DNA of 20,747 nt from RGIG6353 sp045594565. GTDB lineage: Bacteria; Bacillota; Clostridia; Oscillospirales; SIG627. The notes below the pieces were generated by a model that worked only from the letters and a program-made list of their open reading frames with translations, did no database searches and was not told the DNA's origin. The stretch spans positions 1-20,747 of the forward strand of contig JAZNYT010000074.1 in assembly GCA_045594565.1 (NCBI GenBank), given 5' to 3'. This document shows, piece after piece, positions 1 to 6,553 of this stretch. A program made the position numbers and the translations under genes. The first letter of the stretch is position 1. Each line of letters starts with the position of its first letter.

Positions 1-215
1 ATAATTTATATTTATATTTTTAACACAGAGTAAATCGCTATATAACTAAAAATATTCTTGTGAAATTCAATACAATGTTATTGTGCATTATTAACAAAAT
101 AGCTTTTTTAGTTTCGTCATTTAAGACATCAAAAAATTCAATTTTGCTTTAAAAATACTCCAAAAAACGTTCATAAAAATGGTAATTACAGTAAATATAT
201 GACTTTTTTGTCATA
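1..215. other. AT-rich non-coding flank downstream of mnmA
   Basis: This very A/T-rich stretch follows the 3' end of mnmA. I see no convincing gene, RNA or promoter in it. Its only structure is a 7-bp inverted repeat (ATATGAC/GTCATAT, arms 197-203 and 210-216, loop of six T on the plus strand) that touches the last base of the mnmA stop codon. As a minus-strand hairpin it is weak and has no U-tract after it, so it is at best a poor terminator. A short dyad ACAAT-GTT-ATTGT lies at 72-84. Confidence 0.5.
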
Positions 216-1250
216 TTACACAATATAGCCTCCAAACAATATCCTTCCCTCTTCGTCGTAAAACACCGCCGACTGTCCTGAAGAAGGCTTTTTGATAAGA
301 GTATCGGGCACCACCTCGGCAGAATTCTCGAAAATATCCACAGTGCAAGGAATAAGCGGAGAACGGTAGCGAGGACGTACAAAGCATGACACCCTGCCGC
401 GTGTTTCTTCCATTCCCATAAAGTTCAAAGAGCGCACTTTAAAAAATTTCGAGCTGTTATCCTCCTCAAAGCCCAACACTACCTCGTTCGTTTCGGGTCT
501 TATCTCTGTAACGTAAGCAGGTTTTCCCAGTGCTATACCAAGTCCTTTGCGCTGCCCTACCGTGTAAGAGGCTATACCGTTATGCTTTCCGAGGACATTT
601 CCTTGGGCATCTACAAAATTACCTTTTGTAAATGCCGTTTTCATTCCATCTTCATCGAGATGCTCTTTAAGGTAAGATATATAATCGTCATTTGGAATGA
701 AGCATATTTCCTGACTTTCGGAAATCTCTTCCACAAGCTGCGACTCCTTAACGCTATTGATAACGTCACTTTTAACGGCATCACCAAGAGGGGCTATAAA
801 TCTTGAAAGCTGTTCTTGTGAAAGCTGCCATAAAAAGTAGCTCTGGTCTTTTTTCGTATCCTCTCCCGACACTACTGTAAATCGTCCCAGATGCTTTTCC
901 ACCTTTACGTAGTGACCCGTAGCAATTAAGTCTATACCAAGGGAATCTGCTACATTTATAAGACTCTCAAATTTTATTTTTCTGTTGCAAACGACACACG
1001 GGTTGGGTGTTCTGCCCGAAACGTATTCCTTTACGAAATATTCCTCTACTTCTTTTTTGAAGCTATCAGAATAATCTGCCACGTGAAGCTTTATGCCGAG
1101 CTTTTCCGCCGCCGACTTCGCCTTTTCAAGAGGTGCATCGGGATGAAGCAGAAGAACTACTCCCTCTACCTCGTAGCCTTTTTTCTGTAAAACGCGGCAT
1201 GCCCAGGTGCTGTCTATGCCGCCCGACATTCCAAGGAGTACCTTTTTCAT
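216..1250 (-). CDS. mnmA: tRNA 2-thiouridine(34) synthase MnmA
   Basis: MnmA installs the 2-thio group on wobble uridine 34 of the Lys, Glu and Gln tRNAs, using ATP to adenylate the base and a persulfide relayed from a cysteine desulfurase. The 344-residue protein has the N-terminal PP-loop GMSGGIDST (residues 7-15). It also has the two catalytic cysteine motifs TPNPCVVCN (C85) and QEICFIP (C183), plus a DQSYFL motif near 135-140. Length is close to the usual 340-370. The start codon overlaps the rnhA stop as TAATG, so the two genes are probably translationally coupled; a GGAG lies just upstream inside rnhA. It partners biochemically with mnmE and mnmG (13.5-14.9 kb), which modify carbon 5 of the same uridine. 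Identification is firm. Confidence 0.97.
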   Translation of the reverse strand: MKKVLLGMSGGIDSTWACRVLQKKGYEVEGVVLLLHPDAPLEKAKSAAEKLGIKLHVADYSDSFKKEVEEYFVKEYVSGRTPNPCVVCNRKIKFESLINVADSLGIDLIATGHYVKVEKHLGRFTVVSGEDTKKDQSYFLWQLSQEQLSRFIAPLGDAVKSDVINSVKESQLVEEISESQEICFIPNDDYISYLKEHLDEDGMKTAFTKGNFVDAQGNVLGKHNGIASYTVGQRKGLGIALGKPAYVTEIRPETNEVVLGFEEDNSSKFFKVRSLNFMGMEETRGRVSCFVRPRYRSPLIPCTVDIFENSAEVVPDTLIKKPSSGQSAVFYDEEGRILFGGYIV

Positions 1251-1693
1251 TACTTTGCTCCGTATCTGCGGCTTTGTTCTACCGCCGCTTCATCACATCT
1301 TTCATTATAGCCGTGACCGTCGTGTCCCTTTATCCAATCAAACGAAACCTTATGTCTGACAAGCTGAACAACAAGGCGCTGCCACAAATCAACGTTGAGT
1401 GCAGGCTTTCCGTCGGCTTTTCTCCAGTTTTTCCTCTGCCATGATTCAAGCCACCCTTTGTTTATGGCGTCCACAACGTACTTTGAGTCGGAAACTATTT
1501 CCACCTCGCACTCCTCTTTAAGAGCTTCAAGGGCTGAAACTACCGCCGTAAGCTCCATTCTGTTATTAGTTGTTTCCTTTTCTCCCTCGGAGATGAGCTT
1601 TTCGTTTCCGTTATATACTAGTATTGCACACCAACCGCCAGGACCGGGATTTCCACTACACGCACCGTCGGTATATACCGTTACCTTTTTCAT
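1250..1693 (-). CDS. rnhA: Ribonuclease HI
   Basis: RNase HI cleaves the RNA strand of RNA-DNA hybrids, removing R-loops and primers in the cytoplasm. The 147-residue protein is a single RNase H fold with all four catalytic carboxylates in place: D9 (YTDGACSGNPGPGGW), E47 (NNRMELTA), D69 (VSDSKYV) and D134 (ERCDEAA). The H124 loop (KGHDGHGYN) is also present. It matches the usual 145-160 residue bacterial RnhA and lacks the N-terminal hybrid-binding domain of some Clostridia homologues. AGAGGT just upstream of the ATG serves as ribosome site. It is the first gene of the rnhA-mnmA pair, driven by the promoter at 1720-1748. Confidence 0.96.
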   Translation of the reverse strand: MKKVTVYTDGACSGNPGPGGWCAILVYNGNEKLISEGEKETTNNRMELTAVVSALEALKEECEVEIVSDSKYVVDAINKGWLESWQRKNWRKADGKPALNVDLWQRLVVQLVRHKVSFDWIKGHDGHGYNERCDEAAVEQSRRYGAK

Positions 1694-1719
1694 TTTTACC
1701 TCTTTTTTACTTTTTTACA

Positions 1720-1748
1720 ATTTTACCATATTTTATATTTAAGGTCAA
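1720..1748 (-). promoter_or_regulatory. Sigma-A promoter of rnhA-mnmA
   Basis: On the minus strand, -35 TTGACC (1748-1743), a 17-bp A/T-rich spacer and -10 TAAAAT (1725-1720) precede rnhA by about 27 bases. The -35 box lies only a few bases beyond the T-tract of the upstream terminator, so the two transcription units are tightly packed. Confidence 0.8.
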
Positions 1749-1751
1749 TAG

Positions 1752-1775
1752 AAAAAAGAGCTCATAGAGCTCTTT
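1752..1775 (-). terminator. Intrinsic terminator after the DUF4830-like gene
   Basis: On the minus strand a perfect 9-bp stem, AAAGAGCTC / GAGCTCTTT with loop TAT, runs straight into a T-tract (stem arms on plus strand 1755-1763 and 1767-1775). It begins inside the stop codon of the DUF4830-like gene and closes the leftward four-gene unit. Confidence 0.85.
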
Positions 1776-2256
1776 AGGTTTGACTTTGAGTATCCGTCAG
1801 GGAAATCTGTTCTCCATCTGCTACTGCAAGAGATACGTCTCCTGCTATAATGCGGTTTTTGTATACGATGATGGTCGCCAAGGCCTTTCCGTCCTTGTGA
1901 TTAGTTACGGTATAGGTGTAAAGCTTCACCTTCTTGCCCTTATACTTTTCAAGGTTGAAGCCGTCCGATTTCTGGAGGGCGTTGTAATTTTTATACGTTT
2001 CATCGAACTCCTCGGGGATTATTACATCCCTTTGGGTTTCAGAATTCACGTCTACCTCCCACCCAAGACCCTTGAGAAGCTTTATTCTGTCCTCTTGCTC
2101 TTTTACTTTCTTATAGTCTGCAGATGCCACAGCTTCAATAGAATCCGTCCTGTCGGCAGCAGGCACTAAAGCAACCGTCGTTATCATTGCGGCGGCGCAA
2201 AGAGTCATTACTCCTATATATTTCAAGGTTGTTAATTTTAAAGTATAAACGAACAT
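1774..2256 (-). CDS. DUF4830-like membrane-anchored protein
   Basis: This is a small 160-residue protein of unknown function. An N-terminal hydrophobic segment (about residues 12-33) after a short Lys-containing stretch suggests a signal anchor, leaving the rest outside the membrane. The C-terminal part (LGWEVD, a VIIPEEFDETY-type stretch, YNALQK, a KLYTYTV strand, IVYKNRIIAGDVS) resembles the DUF4830 domain common in gut Clostridia. I recognise that pattern from memory, without a search. AGGAG precedes the ATG by about six bases, and both lie within a long inverted repeat (2247-2298) that could hide them. It is last in the unit histidine phosphatase / ABC-F / pseudouridine synthase / this gene, ended by an intrinsic terminator. 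No catalytic motif is visible. Confidence 0.8.
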   Translation of the reverse strand: MFVYTLKLTTLKYIGVMTLCAAAMITTVALVPAADRTDSIEAVASADYKKVKEQEDRIKLLKGLGWEVDVNSETQRDVIIPEEFDETYKNYNALQKSDGFNLEKYKGKKVKLYTYTVTNHKDGKALATIIVYKNRIIAGDVSLAVADGEQISLTDTQSQT

Positions 2257-2298
2257 AAAATACTCCTAATCTTTTTTTAGTGTATTCTATGTTCGTTT
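2247..2298 (-). promoter_or_regulatory. Start-codon hairpin upstream of the DUF4830-like gene
   Basis: A perfect 11-bp inverted repeat (AAACGAACATA / TATGTTCGTTT; plus-strand arms 2247-2257 and 2288-2298) continues after one mismatch with five more pairs (AATAC / GTATT), leaving an 18-nt loop. In minus-strand RNA the AGGA of the ribosome site sits at the loop edge, and the ATG (2256-2254) lies inside the distal arm. The hairpin starts 8 nt after the pseudouridine synthase stop codon. It could restrict ribosome access or separate expression of the two genes. The arms resemble widely split LexA half-sites, but the spacing is far too long for a SOS box. Confidence 0.6.
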
Positions 2299-2306
2299 CT
2301 TTTCTT

Positions 2307-3023
2307 TTATGCCATATTTTTGAGAAGTGAGCTTATTTCGTCGGGGGTAAGTTCTCTCGTCTCTCCCCTCTCAAGCGTTCTGTCCAGTACTATCTCGTCA
2401 AACTGCACTCTTTCAAGGTAGGTAACCTTCTTTCCTACCGCTTCAAGCATTCTCTTTATCTGGTGGAATTTACCCTCACATATAGTAATATGCGCTTTTT
2501 GCGGGTCGGGTAAGATTTCAAGCTTTGCAGGAAGAGTGTTCTTCTTCTCACCGATGTCAACGCCTTCTTCGAAGGCTCGAACATCTTCTTTGGTCATAGG
2601 ACGGTCGGTTTCAAGATAGTATTTTTTATAAACGTGTCTTTTGGGAGAGAGCAGATAATGGGAAAGCTCTCCGTTATCGGTTAGTATCACAAGTCCGAGT
2701 GTATCCTTGTCGAGTCTTCCTACCGGAAACACCTTATAGTATTTTATTTTTTCGGGGAGAAGCTCCATGATAGTGGGGGCTCTCATATCCTCTGTAGAGC
2801 AGATGTAGCCGTCGGGCTTATTCATCATAAAGTAATGATACTCCGAGTAGCTTACCCTCTCTCCTCGAAAGTCCACTGCAGATTTATCGGGGTCTATTTT
2901 TGCGCCGATATCACGCGCCACCTTACCGTCAACGGTAACGAGTCCCTTTCTTATAATGCCGTGGGCTTCGCTTCTGGTAATCGACAGAGCCGATGCAACG
3001 TATTTATCAAGTCTTACCGTCAT
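2307..3023 (-). CDS. rsuA: rRNA pseudouridine synthase, RsuA family
   Basis: This protein isomerises a specific uridine in ribosomal RNA to pseudouridine. The 238-residue protein has an N-terminal S4 RNA-binding domain (about 1-60: RLDKYVA, TRSEA, GLVTVDG). The catalytic domain follows, with the family signature GRLDKDTLGLVILTDNG; the nucleophilic aspartate is D105. KYYLE, GKFHQIKRML and a C-terminal L-RGE-RELT-EEI-like stretch also fit the RsuA/RluB/E/F group. Length fits the 16S position-516 type (230-245), but the target cannot be proven from sequence. AAAGGA precedes the ATG. It follows the ABC-F gene by 12 bases, so it is co-transcribed with it in an apparent ribosome-maintenance unit. 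Confidence 0.92.
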   Translation of the reverse strand: MTVRLDKYVASALSITRSEAHGIIRKGLVTVDGKVARDIGAKIDPDKSAVDFRGERVSYSEYHYFMMNKPDGYICSTEDMRAPTIMELLPEKIKYYKVFPVGRLDKDTLGLVILTDNGELSHYLLSPKRHVYKKYYLETDRPMTKEDVRAFEEGVDIGEKKNTLPAKLEILPDPQKAHITICEGKFHQIKRMLEAVGKKVTYLERVQFDEIVLDRTLERGETRELTPDEISSLLKNMA

Positions 3024-3035
3024 AATAAAATCCTT

Positions 3036-4916
3036 TTATATAAGAGTATCGAGAAAAGCATAAAGCTCGTCAAGCTTCTTTTCAAGCTCGGTCTTTTCCT
3101 TATCAGCCTCCATAAGTGCCGAATAGTCGGTGGCAAGCTCTCCTTGCATTTTCCCTTCTATCACAGAAATGCGCTCTTCTATCTCATTTATCGCTTTTTC
3201 GGTCTTTTCTACATCTCTTTCGCGCTTTCTTTCCTTCGCCTTCATATCACGTCTTGAAAGGTAATCTTCCTTTGATGAGCTGTCGGTCTGTACCGACGTC
3301 ACCGCTTCTGCTTCACTCGTGCTTTTCTGAAGGTATTCCTCATAGCCGTGTTCGAACACTGTACCGCCGACGTCGTTGATTTTAAGAATTCTTGTGGCAA
3401 GCTTCTTTATGAAGTATCTGTCGTGGGATACCGCTATCACAGTACCCTTAAACTCGGAGATAGCATCCTCCAGAGTTTCACGGGATGCAATATCAAGATG
3501 GTTTGTAGGCTCGTCAAGAACAAGAAGATTCACCTTGGAGAGCATAAGCTTTGCAAGAGTAAGTCTTGCCTTTTCTCCACCGCTGAGCACCGATACCTTT
3601 TTCATTACGTCATCCCCTATAAACCTGAAAAGAGCAAGTGCCGAGCGCACTTCGGTCATTGTCAGTGAGGAATACTCGTTCCAAAGCTCGTCCAGTACGG
3701 TGTTATCGGGCGATAAATTCTGGTTTTCCTGATCGTAATAGCCCATTTTTACGTTGGTACCGTATTCAAACTCTCCCAAATATTCGGGAATTACAGAATT
3801 CAGTATTTTAAGAAGTGTTGATTTTCCTGTGCCGTTCTTTCCGAGAATGAAAAATCTGTCACATCTCTTCACCTCAAAGGACAACCCCGAGAAAAGCTGC
3901 TTTTCATCGAAGGCTTTGCCGAGTCCCCTTACACTCAAAACGTCGTTGCCGGAGCGTATCGCCTCTCCGAAGGAGAAGGAGATGCCCTTGGGCAAATTTT
4001 CGGGACGTTCAAGCTTATCCATACGCTCAATTGCCTTTTCGCGGCTTTCTGCGGCAATTATATTTCTTTCTCGATTCCAGCGTCTTTGTTGTTCTATATA
4101 GGCTTCAAGACGCGCTATTTCCTTTTGCTGATTTTCATAGTGACGGCGGTATATCTCACGGTCGGTCTTTTTCTTTTCTGCAAAAGCCGAATATGCGCCG
4201 TTATACAGAGTGGCATGAGTATTTTCGATATCAAGCGTTTTGTTTGTTACCGCATCAAGAAAATATCTGTCGTGAGATATAACGATAACCGTTGACTTAA
4301 GACTCTTGATATAGTTTTCAAGCCATTCTACAGATTCAATATCAAGGTGGTTTGTAGGCTCGTCAAGAATGAGGATATCATAGTTTTGCAAAATAAGTCC
4401 TACAAGAGCGAGCGCCGTTTTCTGTCCTCCGCTGAGGCTGTTTACGGGAAGGTCGAAAAATCTCTCGCCGAATCCCATTTTTTGAAGGACCGATTTAGTT
4501 CTTCCCACATACTCATAACCACCTTCGCTTTTGTATTTTTCGAGAAGTGTGGTATAACGCTCGGCTTCGTTTATGGCGTTGTCGACCCTTTGCATGCTCT
4601 CCTCCAGCTCGTCAAGTCTTTTCTTCATCTCAGTGAGATGAGAAAAATTCGCAAGCATCTCCTCAAGCACGCTTCTGTCCGAATCGATGACGGCATACTG
4701 GTCAAGATATCCTATTTTAGCGCCCCCCTCAATGAAAACGTCTCCTTTATCATACGGCATTTTGCCTGTGATAATTTTCATAAGGGTGGTCTTTCCCGCT
4801 CCGTTTACTCCCACAACGCCCACCTTATCCCCCTTTTCAACAGAGAAGGTAACGTTATCGAGAAGCACGTCGGTGCCAAAGGAAAGTGAAATGTTTTTAC
4901 AGCTTATACTAATCAT
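3036..4916 (-). CDS. ABC-F family ATPase (ribosome-associated)
   Basis: ABC-F proteins are soluble twin-ATPase factors that bind the ribosomal E site and relieve stalled translation or confer antibiotic protection. The 626-residue protein has two complete nucleotide-binding domains. Domain 1 has Walker A GVNGAGKTT (36-44), signature LSGGQ (161-165) and Walker B ILDEPTNHLD (183-192). Domain 2 has GKNGTGKST (359-367), LSGGE (444-448) and LVLDEPTNHLD (465-475). There are no membrane segments. A charged linker (about 245-310) and a C-terminal coiled coil (about 530-626) match the YdiF-like housekeeping type. The linker is ordinary in length, and nothing points to a dedicated resistance factor. 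It starts 10 bases after the histidine phosphatase; the ribosome site (GAGAAT) is weak. Confidence 0.94.
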   Translation of the reverse strand: MISISCKNISLSFGTDVLLDNVTFSVEKGDKVGVVGVNGAGKTTLMKIITGKMPYDKGDVFIEGGAKIGYLDQYAVIDSDRSVLEEMLANFSHLTEMKKRLDELEESMQRVDNAINEAERYTTLLEKYKSEGGYEYVGRTKSVLQKMGFGERFFDLPVNSLSGGQKTALALVGLILQNYDILILDEPTNHLDIESVEWLENYIKSLKSTVIVISHDRYFLDAVTNKTLDIENTHATLYNGAYSAFAEKKKTDREIYRRHYENQQKEIARLEAYIEQQRRWNRERNIIAAESREKAIERMDKLERPENLPKGISFSFGEAIRSGNDVLSVRGLGKAFDEKQLFSGLSFEVKRCDRFFILGKNGTGKSTLLKILNSVIPEYLGEFEYGTNVKMGYYDQENQNLSPDNTVLDELWNEYSSLTMTEVRSALALFRFIGDDVMKKVSVLSGGEKARLTLAKLMLSKVNLLVLDEPTNHLDIASRETLEDAISEFKGTVIAVSHDRYFIKKLATRILKINDVGGTVFEHGYEEYLQKSTSEAEAVTSVQTDSSSKEDYLSRRDMKAKERKRERDVEKTEKAINEIEERISVIEGKMQGELATDYSALMEADKEKTELEKKLDELYAFLDTLI

Positions 4917-4926
4917 TTTCTATTCT

Positions 4927-5631
4927 CTATATTTCTATACTGTTATCGTGTATCGTATCAAGTCCCTCGCAATAAAGATGGGACATATCGGAAAACGTAA
5001 GGCAGGTGGGTGCCGTTATTCCGTTTTCGTGATTTTTGAATTCAAGCGCTACAACACCCGTGTGAGTAAGCTTAAAGCCTCCCCACATAAGATGAAGGGG
5101 CAAATGGAGAAGGTAAGAAAGCCAGAATCTTGCAAAAACTGTGTGACAGAAAAGAGCTACCTTTTCTTCGTTATTTCTCGTTATCCTATAGATTCCGTCC
5201 TCTTCGACGTATCCGAGCCTTGCAAGGAATTCCCTTCCGTTGTCTCTTATATAGTTAAACGCGCTTTCCGCCTCACTTTCCCTCAATACCTTCGATTCAA
5301 ACGTTCTGTCGAAGGGGATATCTATCTCTCCCTTTTCTCTCATATAGGTATTCGGGATTAAGGATACCGAGCGTTTTTCGCCATACGGGTAGGTGGTAAG
5401 TCTTTCGTGAAGCACCTCGTGCGCCCACTCCTCGATATTCATAGGAAGTCCGAGAAGCCTGCAGGTCGGCTCTGCAGTCTGACGGGCACGTCCCATAGGA
5501 GAGGAGTACACCGTGTCGATGCCCGTTTTGGCAAATCGTTTTCCTAGAGCCTCCGCCTGTTTTACTCCCCTCTCGGTAAGCGAATCTGTTGAATAATCGG
5601 GGTCTCCGTGCCTTACAATATACAAAATCAT
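4927..5631 (-). CDS. Histidine phosphatase family protein
   Basis: This is a member of the phosphoglycerate mutase / acid phosphatase branch; the substrate is unknown. The 234-residue protein starts with the phospho-acceptor motif IVRHGDPDY (R7-H8-G9). It then has LTERGVKQAEALGKR, the SSPMGRARQTAE motif with a phosphate-binding arginine, and the second catalytic histidine at H163 (FCHTVF). Family members usually read GHG or SHG at the second histidine; the CHT here is a mild deviation. LTHTGV near 195-202 fits the last core strand. No signal peptide, so cytoplasmic. AAGGAG lies 6 bases before the ATG. It is first in the leftward unit with the ABC-F and pseudouridine synthase genes and divergent from the deacetylase. 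Confidence 0.9.
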   Translation of the reverse strand: MILYIVRHGDPDYSTDSLTERGVKQAEALGKRFAKTGIDTVYSSPMGRARQTAEPTCRLLGLPMNIEEWAHEVLHERLTTYPYGEKRSVSLIPNTYMREKGEIDIPFDRTFESKVLRESEAESAFNYIRDNGREFLARLGYVEEDGIYRITRNNEEKVALFCHTVFARFWLSYLLHLPLHLMWGGFKLTHTGVVALEFKNHENGITAPTCLTFSDMSHLYCEGLDTIHDNSIEI

Positions 5632-5637
5632 TTTTCT

Positions 5638-5684
5638 CTCCTTAAACTGTTGAAAATTATAATATCCCGTGATATAATCGAAAA
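5638..5684 (-). promoter_or_regulatory. Possible promoter and ribosome site of the histidine phosphatase unit
   Basis: On the minus strand TATAAT (5661-5656) lies 24 bases before the ATG, with ribosome site AAGGAG at 5643-5638. The -35 position is poor (TTTTCG or TTTCGA), so the promoter is weak or needs an activator. Its -10 box lies within the spacer of the plus-strand promoter, so the two face-to-face promoters overlap. Confidence 0.45.
5650..5678 (+). promoter_or_regulatory. Sigma-A promoter of the deacetylase gene
   Basis: TTGAAA (5650-5655), exactly 17 bp, then TATAAT (5673-5678), preceded by TGA. The ATG at 5697 is only 18 bases beyond the -10 box, so the leader is about a dozen bases and consists almost entirely of the ribosome site AGAGGTGAT. 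Confidence 0.85.
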
Positions 5685-5696
5685 AGAGGTGATAAT

Positions 5697-6509
5697 ATGA
5701 AACTGCTTTTTCAAGACGGTAAGAAAAAAGCTCTTACTCTCAGCTACGACGATGGTACTATGCAAGATATACGCTTCAAGGAGATACTTGACAAAAACAG
5801 TATCCGTTGCACCTTCAATATAAGCTCGGGACGATACCCCGAGGAGGAGCCTCACGAGCTCAAGGGTAAGATGACGAAGCCCACCGCTATAGCTCTTTTA
5901 AAGGGCACGCCCCATGAGGTAGCTCTTCACGGATATAACCATCTGTCTCTCACCGAGCTTTCGGATGAAGAAATAGTTTTTCAGATAAACGAGGACAGAA
6001 AAAATCTTGAAAAGGATTTCGGGAAAGTTATCCGTGGCTTTGCATTTCCTTACGGCACCTACAACGAGCACGTTCTCGAAATACTTCAAAAGCTTGGCAT
6101 AACCTATGCAAGATCGATTTACAGTACCGAAAAATTTGACCTCCCAAAAACATGGCTTCCCCTTCACCCCACCTGTCATCACGGCTGTGAAAGGCTGATG
6201 GAGCTTGCTAAAAGGTTCGTTGAGGAAGATACGAATGAAGCACAGATGTTCTATCTTTGGGGACACAGCTACGAATTCGACAAAAGCGATAACTGGTACG
6301 TTATAGAAGAATTTGCAAAGTATGCAGGTAACAGAGATAATATCTGGTACGCTACCAATACCGAAATTTACGATTATATCAAGGCTTTCGAAGCCCTTGA
6401 CGTAAGTCTTGACGGAAAAACCGTTAAGAATCCATCTGCCATCGACGTTTTCATTGAAGAAGACGGAAAGGCCGTTTGTATAAAATCGGGTGAAACTATT
6501 ATTCTTTAA
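5697..6509 (+). CDS. Polysaccharide deacetylase family protein (CE4/NodB type)
   Basis: CE4 enzymes remove N- or O-acetyl groups from sugars with a metal-bound Asp-His-His site. The 270-residue protein shows the motifs in order: SYDDG (D18, D19), the HGYNH metal histidines (H78, H82) and FPYG (117-120). A tryptophan- and histidine-rich part (FYLWGHSYEF, about 204-213) fits the later catalytic motifs. The last 40 residues (NPSAIDVFIEEDGKAVCIKSGE) look like a small beta appendage. No signal peptide or transmembrane segment is visible, unlike secreted peptidoglycan deacetylases, so it may act on imported sugars. It faces the GH36-GH3 glycosidase genes, and the two units share a terminator. Substrate unknown. 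Confidence 0.88.
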   Translation: MKLLFQDGKKKALTLSYDDGTMQDIRFKEILDKNSIRCTFNISSGRYPEEEPHELKGKMTKPTAIALLKGTPHEVALHGYNHLSLTELSDEEIVFQINEDRKNLEKDFGKVIRGFAFPYGTYNEHVLEILQKLGITYARSIYSTEKFDLPKTWLPLHPTCHHGCERLMELAKRFVEEDTNEAQMFYLWGHSYEFDKSDNWYVIEEFAKYAGNRDNIWYATNTEIYDYIKAFEALDVSLDGKTVKNPSAIDVFIEEDGKAVCIKSGETIIL

Positions 6510-6517
6510 TATTCTTT

Positions 6518-6553
6518 AATAAAAGGCTTCCTTTGGGAAGCCTTTTATTTTTT
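6518..6553. terminator. Bidirectional intrinsic terminator between deacetylase and GH36 genes
   Basis: A 14-bp stem (arms 6518-6531 and 6536-6549, core AAAAGGCTTCC / GGAAGCCTTTT, loop TTTG) is followed on the plus strand by T-rich sequence. It lies between two convergent stop codons. The minus-strand T-tract is shorter (CCTTTTATTAAAG) but may also work. Confidence 0.9.

Noticed and set aside
72..84. Short palindrome ACAAT-GTT-ATTGT in the left flank
   Set aside because: Five-base arms in A/T-rich sequence are expected by chance, and there is no adjacent promoter.
2247..2298. SOS (LexA) box made of the GAAC and GTTC half-sites
   Set aside because: Gram-positive LexA sites have half-sites about 4 bp apart. 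Here the arms are 30 bases apart, so an RNA hairpin fits better.
3348..4889. Several plus-strand open frames of about 80-180 codons opposite the ABC-F gene
   Set aside because: They mirror the codon pattern of the ABC-F gene, lack start signals and show no conserved motifs.
3036..4916. Dedicated antibiotic-resistance ABC-F protein
   Set aside because: The linker is ordinary in length and sequence, and the context is housekeeping, so a YdiF-like general factor is more likely.
4687..5361. 224-codon open frame on the plus strand opposite the ABC-F and phosphatase genes
   Set aside because: No ribosome site, no recognisable domain, low-complexity content. It lies antisense to two well-supported genes.
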